A stretch of DNA of 64,000 bases from Rathayibacter agropyri (GCF_013249015.1 NZ_JABRPL010000001.1:606318-670317), one strand, 5' to 3'. Positions 16,521 through 26,373 are shown, counted from the stretch's first letter. The notes: generated by a model not told the origin, from the letters alone. Program-made: numbers and translations.

Positions 16521-17494
16521 CGCGTTCCCTCCACTCCGGCGACGGCACCGGCAGCCACCGCGCGCCGACCCCGCAGGCGCGGGTCGGCAAGGTCGTTCAG
16601 ACTCTCGCCGACGAGCGTAATACCCAGCACCACGAGCACGATGGCCAGACCCGGGAACACCGAGGTCCACCAGATGCCACTCGTGACGTCGGAGAGCGCC
16701 TTGTTGAGGTCGTAGCCCCACTCGGCGGCCGAAGTCGGCTCGATGCCGAAGCCGAGAAAGCCCAGGCCCGCGAGCGTCAGGATCGCCTCGGACGAGTTGA
16801 GCGTGAAGATCAGCGGCAGGGTGCGGGTGGCGTTGCGCAGGACGTGGCGGAACATGATCCGCGGCGTCGACGCTCCAATGACCTTCGCGGACTCGACGAA
16901 CGCATCACCCTTGATCCGCACCGTTTCGGCGCGGATGACCCGGAAGTACTGCGGAATGTAGACCACGGTGATCGAGACCGCCGCGGCGACGATGCCCGCC
17001 CACAGGTTGGACTGCCCACCCGAGATGACGATCGACATCACGATCGCGAGCAGCAGGGTCGGGAAGGCGTAGACCGCGTCGCAGATCACGACCAGCACCC
17101 GGTCGAGCCAGCCGCCGAGGTAGCCGGAGACGAGACCGAGGAACACACCGAGAAAGAGCGACAGGACGACGGCGACCACGATGACCAGAAACGCGGTCTG
17201 CGCCCCCCAGAGCACGCGCGAGAGGACGTCGTAGCCACCGACGGTGGTGCCGAGCAGGTGCTCAGCGTTCGGTGGCTGCTGCGCGCCGAACGCCTCGTCG
17301 CCCGAGCGCAGCTGCGAGTAGCCGTAGGGCGCGATCAGCGGAGCGAGGAGCGCGACCAGGAGGAACGCGCCCGTGATCACGAGGCCAGTGACGAGCATCC
17401 CCCGTTGGAGGCCGATGCTCTGGCGCAGCTGGTGGACGACCGGAAGGCGGTCAACGAGGCGGCGGCGCGGGCGCGCCGAGGCGGTAGTGCTCAT
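16517..17494 (-). CDS. Peptide-type ABC transporter permease (DppC-like)
   Basis: The second inner-membrane permease, 325 residues. It has an N-terminal cytoplasmic segment and first span (TGLVITGAFLLVALLAPLI), then the BPD core with about five more spans. The EAA-type loop is ESAKVIGASTPRIMFRHVL, which contacts the ATPases. The extracellular segment between span 1 and the core (QLRSGDEAFGAQQPPNAEHL) is typical of DppC/OppC. The ATG at 17494 sits one codon downstream of the DppB-like stop; a long extension of this frame upstream is antisense to nothing real and lies over the other permease. It overlaps the ATPase start. Confidence 0.92.
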   Translation of the reverse strand: MSTTASARPRRRLVDRLPVVHQLRQSIGLQRGMLVTGLVITGAFLLVALLAPLIAPYGYSQLRSGDEAFGAQQPPNAEHLLGTTVGGYDVLSRVLWGAQTAFLVIVVAVVLSLFLGVFLGLVSGYLGGWLDRVLVVICDAVYAFPTLLLAIVMSIVISGGQSNLWAGIVAAAVSITVVYIPQYFRVIRAETVRIKGDAFVESAKVIGASTPRIMFRHVLRNATRTLPLIFTLNSSEAILTLAGLGFLGFGIEPTSAAEWGYDLNKALSDVTSGIWWTSVFPGLAIVLVVLGITLVGESLNDLADPRLRGRRAVAAGAVAGVEGTR

Positions 17495-17496
17495 AG

Positions 17497-18576
17497 TCAG
17501 TACCTCACTCGCGGGTCGATGAGCGCCGCGATGACGTCGACGATGAAGTTGGTCAGCGCCACGATGACGGCGAGCAGGGCGACGATGCCCTGCACCGCCA
17601 CGAAGTCGCGCGCCTGGAGGTACTCGGCAAGCTGGAAGCCGAGGCCCTTCCACTCGAAGGTGGTCTCGGTGAGGACCGCGCCGCCGAGCAGCAGTGCGAT
17701 CTGTAGGCCAATCACGGTGATGATCGGGATGAGCGCCGGCCGGTACGCGTGCGTGCGGACCAGGCGGAACTCGCTCACTCCGCGCGAGCGCGCCACATCG
17801 ATGTAGTCGGTGCCGAGCGTGCCGATCATGTTGGTGCGCACGAGGCGGAGGAAGATGCCGGCGGTCAGCAGGCCCAGCGCGACGGCGGGCAGCACCGCGT
17901 GCGAGAGGACGTCGGAGAGCGCGTCCGGGTCGCCGGTCTGGAGCGCGTCGATCAGGTAGATGCCGGTCTTGTTCTCGAGGAACTGGAGCGAGAGCTCGGT
18001 GCTGGTCGAAGCGCGGCCGGCGACGGGAAACCACTTCAGCCAGACCGAGAAGACCAGCTTCAGCAGCAGCCCGGCGAAGAACACCGGGGTGGCATAGCAG
18101 AGGATCGCGACGATGCGCAGCACCGCGTCGGGCGTGCGGTCGCGGTAATAAGCGGCGAGCATCCCGAGCGGAATGCCGACGACGAACGCGACGATCAGGC
18201 TGTAGAAGGCGAGTTCGACGGTCGCGGCGCCGTAGGTGAGCAGCACCTCGGTGACGGGGCGATTGTCGCTGAGTGTTGTACCGAAGTCACCGGTGACCAG
18301 GCCGCCGAGGTACTCGACGTACTGCACGAACAGCGGCCGGTCGTAGCCCGCGGCGGCGACGCGCTCGGCAAGCTGATCCGCGGTCAGGCGCCCGCCGAGG
18401 GCCGCCGTGATCGGGTCGCCCGTGGAGCGCATGAGCAAGAACACCATCGTCACGAGGATGAAGACGGTCGGGATGATGAGCAGGAAGCGGACGAGCAGGT
18501 AGCGCCCGAGTCCGCCCCCTGAGCCGCGCGGTCGCCTGGTGGGCGCCGTCGGTGCAGCCGTCATGGCTGGCGTCAC
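17497..18576 (-). CDS. Peptide-type ABC transporter permease (DppB-like)
   Basis: The first permease, 359 residues. It starts with a Pro/Arg-rich cytoplasmic tail, then a first transmembrane segment (VRFLLIIPTVFILVTMVFLL) followed by MRSTGDPI, the typical DppB pattern. The BPD domain follows with the EAA loop DYIDVARSRGVSEFRLVRTH. About six spans in total. The ATG at 18576 or an internal ATG at 18564 could start it. It lies 31 bp after the binding-protein gene and two bases before the DppC-like start codon. Confidence 0.92.
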   Translation of the reverse strand: MTPAMTAAPTAPTRRPRGSGGGLGRYLLVRFLLIIPTVFILVTMVFLLMRSTGDPITAALGGRLTADQLAERVAAAGYDRPLFVQYVEYLGGLVTGDFGTTLSDNRPVTEVLLTYGAATVELAFYSLIVAFVVGIPLGMLAAYYRDRTPDAVLRIVAILCYATPVFFAGLLLKLVFSVWLKWFPVAGRASTSTELSLQFLENKTGIYLIDALQTGDPDALSDVLSHAVLPAVALGLLTAGIFLRLVRTNMIGTLGTDYIDVARSRGVSEFRLVRTHAYRPALIPIITVIGLQIALLLGGAVLTETTFEWKGLGFQLAEYLQARDFVAVQGIVALLAVIVALTNFIVDVIAALIDPRVRY

Positions 18577-18607
18577 GTGATGCCTTTCGTGGCCGCGAGG
18601 GTGTGGA

Positions 18608-20245
18608 TCAGCTCTTGCTGAGTGCCGCGTAGCGGAACTTGAACGAGGCGTCGAGAGTGCCCTCGGCTCCGCTCACCGCGCTGCCGACGACGGCGACCTG
18701 CGACCCCTGCAGGTAGGGGACGGTCGAGAGCTGCGCCGCGACCTTCTCCTGAATCTGCTCGATCAGCGCAGTGCGCTCGGCGGAGTCGGTGGTCGACACT
18801 TGCTGCGCGATCAGGCTCTGCACCTGGGCGTCATCGAAGTGGTTCGCGAGGAAGTTCTCCTTGATGAAGAACGGCGAGAGATAGTTGTCGGCGTCGGAGT
18901 AGTCGGGGAACCAGCCGAGTTGGTACGCGGGGTAGACGTCGCTCGAGCGGTCCTTCGAATACTGCACCCACTCGGTGGTTTGCAGGTTGACGGTGAACAG
19001 GCCGGTCGACTCCAGCTGGTCCTTGATCAGCGCGTACTCATCCCCCGAGGACGGCCCGTAGTGATCGTTCGAGTACTGCAGGTTGAGGGTGACCGGAGCG
19101 GTCACGCCGGCGGCGTCGAGGGTCGCTTTGGCCTTCGCAGCGTCAGGCTTGCCCGCGCCGTCGCCGTAGAGCGACTTCAGCGGCTCGACCGCACCGGTCA
19201 GACCGGCGGGCACGTAGGAGTACAGCGGGGTGTAGGTGCCCTTATAGACCTGGTCGGCGATCTCGTCGCGGTCGATCAGATCGGCCACGGCCTGACGCAC
19301 GGCGAGGGCCTTGGCGCTGTCCGCCTCCGCGGTGGTCGCGCCAAACGGCTGGGTGTTGAAGTTGAAGACGATGTAGCGGATCTCGCCACCCGGGCCGTCC
19401 ACGACTTTCACCGTATCGTTGCCGCGCAGGTCGTCGACATCGGTCGCCGACAGGCTGCGGAACGCGACGTCGATATTGCCTTCCTGGATGTCCAGCTTGA
19501 GGTTCGAGGAGTCGGCGTAGTACTTGACGTTGACCGTGCTCGTCTTCGCCGCCCCGAGAACACCCTGGTACTCCTCGTACGCCCTGTACTGGATCAGATT
19601 GTTCACGTCGTAGTTGGTGATCGTGTACTGGCCGGCGAAGGCGTCACCCGAGACGATGTCGGCGTCGGGGGTCAACGCGTCGGCCGAGAAGACCTCCTCA
19701 TCCACGATCGGGCCCGCGGGGCTCGAGAGGATCTGCGGGAAGGTCTGATCGTTCTCCGACTTGAGCGTGAAGACGACGGTCGTCTCGTCTGGAGCCGCGA
19801 CACTGTCGAGGTTCGCGAGCAGCGAGGATGGGCCGTTTTCGGCTGCGATGCCGACCTGGCGATCGAACGAGAACTTCACGTCGGAGGAGGTGAGATCGTG
19901 GCCGTTGGCCCACTTCAGTCCCTCCTTGAGCTTCACGGTGTACTCCGTGGGCGAGGTGAACTCGGCCGACTGTGCGATGTCGGGCTCGACGTCCGGGCTG
20001 CCGTACGGCGTGTTCATCAGGAACGGGAACACCTGGTTCATTACGGCGAATGAGCCGTTGTCGTACGAGCCAGCGGGGTCGAGGGTCGTGATCTTGTCGG
20101 TGGTGCCGATGGTCAGGGCCCCTCCGGCGCTACCGCCGGGCGAGTCGTTCCCGCCGGCGGAGCAGCCCGCCAGCACGAGCGCGACCGCGGCGAAGCCTGC
20201 CGCCGCGGCGAATGCACGGGTACCGCGGGTGGATGCGGAAGTCAT
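18608..20245 (-). CDS. Peptide-binding lipoprotein of ABC importer
   Basis: A family 5 extracellular solute-binding protein of 545 residues. The signal peptide AAAAGFAAVALVLAGC ends in the lipobox LAGC, so the mature protein is lipid-anchored at the outer face of the membrane. The start of the fold, DKITTLDPAGSYDNGSFAV, and LKEGLKWANGHDLTSSDVKF are hallmarks of the DppA/OppA family. It is the first gene of the operon and delivers the substrate (probably a peptide or similar small molecule) to the two permeases. The substrate cannot be read from the sequence. Confidence 0.92.
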   Translation of the reverse strand: MTSASTRGTRAFAAAAGFAAVALVLAGCSAGGNDSPGGSAGGALTIGTTDKITTLDPAGSYDNGSFAVMNQVFPFLMNTPYGSPDVEPDIAQSAEFTSPTEYTVKLKEGLKWANGHDLTSSDVKFSFDRQVGIAAENGPSSLLANLDSVAAPDETTVVFTLKSENDQTFPQILSSPAGPIVDEEVFSADALTPDADIVSGDAFAGQYTITNYDVNNLIQYRAYEEYQGVLGAAKTSTVNVKYYADSSNLKLDIQEGNIDVAFRSLSATDVDDLRGNDTVKVVDGPGGEIRYIVFNFNTQPFGATTAEADSAKALAVRQAVADLIDRDEIADQVYKGTYTPLYSYVPAGLTGAVEPLKSLYGDGAGKPDAAKAKATLDAAGVTAPVTLNLQYSNDHYGPSSGDEYALIKDQLESTGLFTVNLQTTEWVQYSKDRSSDVYPAYQLGWFPDYSDADNYLSPFFIKENFLANHFDDAQVQSLIAQQVSTTDSAERTALIEQIQEKVAAQLSTVPYLQGSQVAVVGSAVSGAEGTLDASFKFRYAALSKS

Positions 20246-20345
20246 CTCCGTCTGCCTCTTCCTGTCAAAGAATGGGATGCGGGCGTGCGCGTTGTCGGCA
20301 CACAGATGTCCTGCCCGCAGTTCTGTTCCTCAGTGGTAACACAAG

Positions 20346-20359
20346 TGGAAGCGCTCTCC
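20346..20359. promoter_or_regulatory. Possible LacI-family-type operator
   Basis: TGGAAGCGCTCTCC contains the central CG and flanking pattern (TGnAAnCGnWnnC) typical of LacI/CcpA-type operators. It lies about 100 bp upstream of the binding-protein start, between that gene and dnaG. One half is imperfect and no LacI-family regulator is encoded nearby, so this is a weak candidate. Confidence 0.25.
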
Positions 20360-20407
20360 GAACCCGAATGGGGGTGCTGTGGATTTCTTCACACGACCGC
20401 AACACGC

Positions 20408-22258
20408 TCACTCGACGCGCAGAGCTCGCTTCTCTCGCTCCAGCTCGACGAGCCGAACCTGCACGGCGCGGGCCAGCACCGGGTCGGCGGACGCGCGCTG
20501 CAAGGCTCCGTGCAACTCGGCGATCTCGCGCAGCAGGTCACGTTCGATGAGCGAGATCGCCACGTCACGGGCATAGCGCTCGAGGCCCGCCTCGTCGGCG
20601 GCCGGGATCGGAGCGACCGCGAGCTGGCGCACCAGCGAGGCGAACGGCCCGGGGACATCGTCCGCGACATGCTCGACCCAGTCGCGATCATCGGCGCGCT
20701 CGAGGTTGGCGACCACGGCGTCGCGGACCACGCGCAGAGTCTCGTTGGTGACCGCCGCGTGCGCCGCCCGGGCCAGCAGCTCCTGACCCATCGCCTGGGG
20801 CAGTTGCAGCATCGCCATCAGCGCCTCGCGCTCGATCCGAGTGACCACGTCGACCGGCAGGTCCGCGAGGCGCGCGCTCGCGACCTGCTCCGAGCGTTGC
20901 TCCTCCGGCTGGGCACGCGGCCGATCACGACCGGCATTGCGGATAGCCCGATTGGCCTCCTCGATATCGATCCCCCCGATCATCGACGCCAGTTCCCGGG
21001 CATAGCCGTCCCTTTCGGCCCAGTCCCTGATGTTCGCCACGTACGGTGCGGCACGACGAAGAGCGGCGACACGACCACCGACACTCGTGAGATCGAATTC
21101 GGACACCATCTGCCGGAGTGCGAAAGTATGCAGCGGCTGCTTGCCGTCGATCAGTCGGCGAACAGCGTCGTCGCCTCTGTTCAGCCGGAGGTCGCACGGA
21201 TCCAGACCGCTGCTCTCAACCGCGACGTACGTCTGCGACGCGAAGCGGCTCTCCTCATCGAATGCCTTTTTCGCGGCATTCTGGCCGGCGGCATCCGGAT
21301 CGAACGTGAAAATGACCTGACCGTTCACGCCGCGCGCATCACCGAGCACTCGCCGGATGACCTTGATGTGGTCCACACCAAAGGCCGTGCCGCAGGTGGC
21401 GACCGCGGTGGGGACACCCGCGAGGTGGCAGGCCATGACATCCGTGTAGCCCTCGACAACCACGACCTGATGCCCACGCGAGATATCGCGCTTGGCGAGA
21501 TCGAGCCCGTAGAGCACCTGGGACTTGTGGTAAACGGGCGTCTCCGGGGTGTTCAGGTACTTGGGTCCCTTGTCCTCCTCCAGGAGGCGGCGCGCGCCGA
21601 AGCCGACGGTCTGACCGGTGATGTCGCGGATCGGCCAGATGAGCCGGCCGCGGAACCGGTCGTAGACGCCGCCGCGGTTGTTGCTGCTGACGAGACCGGC
21701 GGCGGTGAGCTCCTCCTCCGAGAAGCCGCGGCGCTTGAGTGCGGTCGTCAGGCCGTCCCAGCCGTCGGGGGCGAAACCGACTCCGAAGCGGTCGGCGGCG
21801 GCGCGGTCGAAGCCACGCTCGCCGAGGAAGCGGCGGCCCACATCGGCTCCGGGAGTCGCGAGCTGCTCGCGGAAGAACTCCTCCGCCGCATCGTTGGCGG
21901 CGAGCAGTCGCGCCCGACCGCCGGTCTCGGGAGCCTGGCCGCCGCCCTCGTCGTACTGGACCTGGTAGCCGACCCGCGCGGCGAGGCGCTCGACTGTCTC
22001 GCTAAAGGAGCCGTGGTCCATCTTCATGAGGAAGCTGTAGACGTCGCCAGACTCCTGACAGCCGAAGCAGTGGTAGAAGCCAGCTTGCGGGCGGACGTGG
22101 AAGCTGGGGCTGCGCTCGTCGTGGAAGGGGCAGAGGCCCTTGAGCGAGCCGACTCCCGCTGACTTCAGCGTGACGTACTCGCCGATCACGTCACCGATAT
22201 TGATGCGGGCCTTGACCTCCTCGACATCTGACTGTCGGATCCGAGGCATACCCGCCAT
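20408..22258 (-). CDS. dnaG: DNA primase
   Basis: Makes RNA primers for chromosome replication. The N-terminal CHC2 zinc-binding domain has its ligands at Cys43, His46, Cys64 and Cys67 (CPFHDERSP, YHCFGC). The TOPRIM catalytic core includes VVVVEGYTDVMACHLAG and the DPD-type motif in FTFDPDAAG. The C-terminal helical part binds DnaB. At 616 residues it is normal. Two ATGs are possible (22258 and 22249, giving MAGMPRIRQ or MPRIRQ). It is followed by the importer operon on the same strand, separated by about 160 bp. Confidence 0.95.
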   Translation of the reverse strand: MAGMPRIRQSDVEEVKARINIGDVIGEYVTLKSAGVGSLKGLCPFHDERSPSFHVRPQAGFYHCFGCQESGDVYSFLMKMDHGSFSETVERLAARVGYQVQYDEGGGQAPETGGRARLLAANDAAEEFFREQLATPGADVGRRFLGERGFDRAAADRFGVGFAPDGWDGLTTALKRRGFSEEELTAAGLVSSNNRGGVYDRFRGRLIWPIRDITGQTVGFGARRLLEEDKGPKYLNTPETPVYHKSQVLYGLDLAKRDISRGHQVVVVEGYTDVMACHLAGVPTAVATCGTAFGVDHIKVIRRVLGDARGVNGQVIFTFDPDAAGQNAAKKAFDEESRFASQTYVAVESSGLDPCDLRLNRGDDAVRRLIDGKQPLHTFALRQMVSEFDLTSVGGRVAALRRAAPYVANIRDWAERDGYARELASMIGGIDIEEANRAIRNAGRDRPRAQPEEQRSEQVASARLADLPVDVVTRIEREALMAMLQLPQAMGQELLARAAHAAVTNETLRVVRDAVVANLERADDRDWVEHVADDVPGPFASLVRQLAVAPIPAADEAGLERYARDVAISLIERDLLREIAELHGALQRASADPVLARAVQVRLVELEREKRALRVE

Positions 22259-22312
22259 CGTATCCGCCGCGAGAGCGCCCCGGCCGGGCTGTGGGAACTT
22301 CCGGCGTGCGCA

Positions 22313-23563
22313 TCAGGTCAACCGCTCGAACCACGCCAGTGCGCTCTGATCGGTGAGGTTCGCGACCTGGTCGACGATGACCCGGCGGCGAGCGTCGTCG
22401 TCGGAGGCGGCATGCCAGTCCTCAGCGAAGCCGGGTTCGAGGGTGCCGGGGCCGCGGTCGAGGAGGGTGTCGGCGAGCCGGGTGAGCACGTCGCGCTGCT
22501 GGGCGTAGATCGGCTGCCGGGTGTTCCGCGACATCACGAAAGTCGCGACGATGCCCTTGAGCACGGCGATCTCGGCCTGCTGCTCGCGCGGCACGACGAC
22601 GTGGCCGCCGAAGCGGACGAGGTCGGGGTGCTGGAACGCCTCCCGAGTCGCTTCGGTGGCGGCGCCGGCGAAGCGACCGATGAGCTGGCTCGTGAGGTTC
22701 TTGAGCCGGGCGTGGTCGCGACGGGAGCCGTCCCAGGAGGAGACCCAGACATCGAGCGAGTCGAGCCGGTCGAAGGCGGCGGCGAGTTCGTCGTGGTCGA
22801 CCTCGCCGCCGACCCAGGAGTGCATCGACCCCACCAGGTCGTCGTGGTCGGCGCGGGAGCCGAGCGCCTCCACGTCGATGTAGCCCGAGACGACCGCGTC
22901 CTCGAAGTCGTGCACCGAGTAGGCGATGTCGTCGGAGAGATCCATCACCTCCGCTTCGATGCAGCGCACCCCCTCCGGCGCCCCCTCCCGCATCCAGGCG
23001 AAGGCGGGCTCGTCGTCGGCGTAGTAGCCGAACTTGGCACGGCCGGACGGGTCGGCGACCGAACGGGTGTCGGGCCAGGGGTACTTGCAACTCGCGTCAA
23101 GGCTCGCGCGGGTGAGGTTGAGGCCGTAGGGACGCGCATCGCCGCCGAACACCTTTGGTTCGAGCCGGGTGAGCAGGCGGAACGTCTGCGCGTTGCCCTC
23201 GAAGCCGCCAATGCCCTCGGCCCAGGCGTTGAGCGCACGCTCACCGTTGTGCCCGAAGGGCGGATGGCCAATGTCGTGGGCGAGGCAGGCAGTGTCGACC
23301 ACGTCGGGGTCGAGGTCGAGGCTGGTGGCCAGTTCGCGGCCGATCTGCGCCACCTCGAGCGAGTGGGTCAGGCGGTTGCGAGCGAAATCAACCCCTGCGG
23401 TCGGGCTGAGCACCTGCGTTTTCGCCGCGAGGCGCCGCAGAGCACTGGAGTGAAACAACCGCGCACGGTCGCGGGCGAAATCGGAGCGGCGGGTCGAGTG
23501 GTCCTCCGGCAGGAAGCGCTCGATGTCGACGAGCGAGTACCCCCAGAGCGCGCGGTCATCCAC
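22313..23563 (-). CDS. dgt: Deoxyguanosinetriphosphate triphosphohydrolase
   Basis: An HD-domain dNTP triphosphohydrolase of 416 residues that converts dGTP to deoxyguanosine and triphosphate, controlling nucleotide pools. The metal site is made from NRLTHSLEVAQIGRE and CLAHDIGHPPFGHNGERALN, with a downstream DLSDDIAYSVHDFEDAV. It lacks the extra N-terminal segment that the open frame could add. The GTG at 23563 (start VDDRALWGYS) overlaps the end of dusB by eight bases and gives the normal N-terminus. It precedes dnaG by 54 bp; the dusB-dgt-dnaG order is conserved in actinobacteria. Confidence 0.92.
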   Translation of the reverse strand: MDDRALWGYSLVDIERFLPEDHSTRRSDFARDRARLFHSSALRRLAAKTQVLSPTAGVDFARNRLTHSLEVAQIGRELATSLDLDPDVVDTACLAHDIGHPPFGHNGERALNAWAEGIGGFEGNAQTFRLLTRLEPKVFGGDARPYGLNLTRASLDASCKYPWPDTRSVADPSGRAKFGYYADDEPAFAWMREGAPEGVRCIEAEVMDLSDDIAYSVHDFEDAVVSGYIDVEALGSRADHDDLVGSMHSWVGGEVDHDELAAAFDRLDSLDVWVSSWDGSRRDHARLKNLTSQLIGRFAGAATEATREAFQHPDLVRFGGHVVVPREQQAEIAVLKGIVATFVMSRNTRQPIYAQQRDVLTRLADTLLDRGPGTLEPGFAEDWHAASDDDARRRVIVDQVANLTDQSALAWFERLT

Positions 23564-24728
23564 CGCTGTTGTGGATCTCGGCGGCCGAGACCGCATTGCG
23601 CTGGAGGGCGTCGAGTTCACGGGACTCGAGCCAGCGGTCGGGCAGCGAGGGGACCTTCGGCGAGCCGGCGCGTCCACGCTGGCCCTCGGCCGCCTCGCCG
23701 GGGTACGGCTGGCTCCAGTCGAGGGTCGCGAGCAACTCATCGAGCTGCGCGAGCGACTCGACCGTCGCGAGGCGGGCGCGCAGGTCACCACCGACCGCGT
23801 AACCCTTGAAGTACCAGGCAACGTGCTTGCGGATGTCGCGGCAGCCGCGCTCCTCGCTCTCGAAGAAGTCAACCAGCAGCTCAGCGTGGCGGCGGAACGC
23901 GCCCGCGACCTGCCCGAGGGAGGGGCGAAAGCGCTCATCCGAGCCCGCGAAGGCGGCGGTGAGATCGCCGAAGAGCCAGGGGCGCCCGAGGCAACCGCGG
24001 CCCACGACGACGCCGTCGCAGCCGGTCTCGTTCATCATCCGCAGCGCGTCCTCGGCCGACCAGATGTCGCCGTTGCCCAGCACAGGCACGTCGGTGATCG
24101 CCTCCTTGAGGGTGGCGATGGCCGACCAGTCGGCGTGGCCGCTGTAGAACTCGGAGGCGGTGCGCGCGTGCAGCGCGATGGAGGCGACGCCCGCGCCCTC
24201 CGCAGCCCGCGCGGCCTCAAGGTAGGTCAGGTGATCGGGATCGATGCCCTTGCGCATCTTGACGGTCAGCGGGACACGCCCTGCGGCCTGCACCGCTCCT
24301 TCGACGATCTGGCGGAACAGCGGCAGCTTCCACGGCAGCGCCGCTCCCCCGCCCTTACGCGTGACCTTGGGCACCGGGCAGCCGAAGTTGAGGTCGATGT
24401 GGTCGGCCCGGTCCTCGGCAACGAGCATCGTGACCGCCTCGGCGACCGTCGTCGGATCGACTCCGTAGAGCTGGATAGAGCGCACCGACTCGCTCGGGTG
24501 ATGGCGGATCAGGCGCATCGACTCCGGCGTACGCTCGACCAGCGCGCGGGACGTGATCATCTCGCTGACGTAGAGGCCATTGCCGTACTCGCGGCAGAGT
24601 CGACGGAACGCCGTGTTGGTGATGCCCGCCATCGGGGCGAGCACCACCGGCGCATCGAGTTCGAGGGGGCCGATCCGCAACGCCGGTGCGGTGCGCGCGG
24701 GCGGGGTGACCGTAAGAGTGGAGGACAT
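23556..24728 (-). CDS. dusB: tRNA-dihydrouridine synthase
   Basis: A FMN-dependent enzyme that reduces uridine in the D-loop of tRNA, 390 residues. The TIM barrel opens with APVVLAPMAGITNTAFRRL. The catalytic cysteine is in LNFGCPVPKVTRKGGGAALP, and phosphate binding is by PVLGNGDIWSAEDA and GVVVGRGCLGRPWLF. The C-terminal helical domain that recognises tRNA follows. The ATG at 24728 is preferred over a farther open start that runs antisense. It lies first in the dusB-dgt-dnaG run and is divergent from the YbaK gene across 64 bp. Confidence 0.93.
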   Translation of the reverse strand: MSSTLTVTPPARTAPALRIGPLELDAPVVLAPMAGITNTAFRRLCREYGNGLYVSEMITSRALVERTPESMRLIRHHPSESVRSIQLYGVDPTTVAEAVTMLVAEDRADHIDLNFGCPVPKVTRKGGGAALPWKLPLFRQIVEGAVQAAGRVPLTVKMRKGIDPDHLTYLEAARAAEGAGVASIALHARTASEFYSGHADWSAIATLKEAITDVPVLGNGDIWSAEDALRMMNETGCDGVVVGRGCLGRPWLFGDLTAAFAGSDERFRPSLGQVAGAFRRHAELLVDFFESEERGCRDIRKHVAWYFKGYAVGGDLRARLATVESLAQLDELLATLDWSQPYPGEAAEGQRGRAGSPKVPSLPDRWLESRELDALQRNAVSAAEIHNSGG

Positions 24729-24792
24729 CGGTATCGATTCTCCCAGATCCTGTGTTGGGGAAAGCGGAACGGCGAGCGGAGAGGTGGAGAAG

Positions 24793-25290
24793 ATGAGCGA
24801 GAGCACACCTGTGGAGGAGGGCCTAAAGCGTTTCGCGGCCGATGCCCGAGCTCGACACCTTGAGGTCGAGATCATCGAGCGGCCCCCGGCCGGCAGCCTT
24901 GCGGAGGCGGCAGAGGCTCTCGGGATCGAGACGAACGAGATCGTGAAGTCCCTCGTCGTCAAGCGCCACGACGGCGGCTACCTCTTCGCGCTGATCCCCG
25001 GTGGCCGGCAGATCGCGTGGCCCAAGCTCCGCGCAGTCGTCGGCGTCAACAAGCTGCGCCTTCCCGACGAGGCCGCAGCTCTGTCTGCGACCGGCTATCG
25101 CCGCGGCACCATCACGCCCATCGGTTCAACCACCGCGTGGCCGGTCTACGCCGACGAGCGGATCCTCGGACGGCGAATCGCGATGGGCGCAGGAGCCGAC
25201 GGCCGCAGCGCCTTCATTGACGCGGACGCCCTGGTCGCCGCGTTCGGGGCGACGGTCGCGGACATCACCACGGAGGAGCCTGCGCGCTGA
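24793..25290 (+). CDS. YbaK/ProX-type aminoacyl-tRNA deacylase
   Basis: A small trans-editing deacylase of 165 residues that hydrolyses mischarged aminoacyl-tRNAs (for example Cys- or Ala-tRNA-Pro). The domain is recognised from AEALGIETNEIVKSLVVK with its conserved Lys, LFALIPGGRQIAWPKLRAVV, and the late GYRRGTITPIGSTTAWPVYA. The ATG at 24793 has GGAGA upstream; earlier codons in the same frame lie over the divergent dusB start. It ends convergently with the aminotransferase gene. Confidence 0.88.
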   Translation: MSESTPVEEGLKRFAADARARHLEVEIIERPPAGSLAEAAEALGIETNEIVKSLVVKRHDGGYLFALIPGGRQIAWPKLRAVVGVNKLRLPDEAAALSATGYRRGTITPIGSTTAWPVYADERILGRRIAMGAGADGRSAFIDADALVAAFGATVADITTEEPAR

Positions 25291-25314
25291 CCGCTTAGCC
25301 GCGGCCGAAGCGTC

Positions 25315-26373
25315 CTAGCCCCGCAGCAGCCGAACGAGCTCGTCCACATCGGACTCATCGTTCCAGAGGTGGAACGCCACACGGAGCCGGCCCCCGCGCC
25401 CTGAGACGCGGAGCCCCGCAGCCTGAAGCCGAGTGAGGTCCGCGGCGTCGGCGTCCGGCCACGACACAATCGCCCGGTGCTGCGGCTCCCGGTCGAGCCG
25501 CTCGCAGAGAGCGTTGCCCAGGCCGGAGGCATGGGCCCACACCGCGGCGAGGTCGAGCGAGCGGAACAGCGCGAGCGAGGCTTCCGCCCCCGCGAAGGCC
25601 TGCCAGGCGGGAGACACATCAAAGCGGCGTGCGTTCTCGGCGAGGTGCATAGCAGGCCCGTAACAGGACGACCAGACGTCCTCGCCGGAGTACCAGCCGG
25701 CCTGCACCGGCACCAGTTCGGCCGCGTACTCGGGCGAGACCGTGAGGAACGCCACTCCACGCGGCGAACAGAGCCATTTGTAGGCGTGGGTGAGCGTCGC
25801 GTCGAATCGGGACGCGTCGACTGGGAGCACACCCGCGGCCTGAGTGAAATCGCACGCGGTCCGGACCCCGTGCCGAGCGGCGGCCTCGATCACGGCGTCG
25901 AGGTCGGCGAGGGCACCGCTGCTCGACTGCACCGCCGAGAACACCACGAGGTCGTCCGCGTCCTCGACCGCATCGGCCAGCGCCTCCAGCGCGACGGAGC
26001 GGACGGCTACTCCGCGGTGCGCCTGGGCCAGGAAGGGGAAGACAATCGAGGAGAAGTCGCCGTCGACGCAGAGCACCCGGGCTCCGTCGGCCAGCGAGGC
26101 AGCGAGCACAGCGGCCATCGCTGAGGTCTGCGAGCCGATCGCAACGGAGCTGGCGGGGACACTCACGATGTCGGCGAACGCCTCCCGGGCGCGCTCAGCG
26201 ACGGCACCGTAGCCGGCCGCCGTGTTCTCCCCCGACGACCAGCCCTCGAGGTCTGCGCGCAGGGCCGCCACCGTCTCCCTCGGCGGAAGACCGAGTGTGC
26301 AGGCGTTGTGGTAGCCGCGCGCACCGTCGAAGCGCGCGCGTAGGTCGACAGAATGTGGCAGGGCGGTACTCAC
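25315..26373 (-). CDS. Class V aminotransferase / cysteine desulfurase-like
   Basis: A PLP-dependent enzyme of 352 residues. The conserved core is GYHNACTLGLPP, then VAIGSQTSAMAAVLAASL, VRTACDFTQAAGVLPVD (PLP-binding Asp) and the Schiff-base lysine in LTHAYKWLCSPRGVAFL. It resembles isopenicillin-epimerase/kynureninase-like and SufS-like proteins. No active-site Cys loop is obvious, so cysteine desulfurase activity is doubtful. The GTG at 26373 follows GAAAGG closely and sits five bases after a severed oxidoreductase stub. Upstream residues of the open frame are out of register with any real protein. Confidence 0.82.
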   Translation of the reverse strand: MSTALPHSVDLRARFDGARGYHNACTLGLPPRETVAALRADLEGWSSGENTAAGYGAVAERAREAFADIVSVPASSVAIGSQTSAMAAVLAASLADGARVLCVDGDFSSIVFPFLAQAHRGVAVRSVALEALADAVEDADDLVVFSAVQSSSGALADLDAVIEAAARHGVRTACDFTQAAGVLPVDASRFDATLTHAYKWLCSPRGVAFLTVSPEYAAELVPVQAGWYSGEDVWSSCYGPAMHLAENARRFDVSPAWQAFAGAEASLALFRSLDLAAVWAHASGLGNALCERLDREPQHRAIVSWPDADAADLTRLQAAGLRVSGRGGRLRVAFHLWNDESDVDELVRLLRG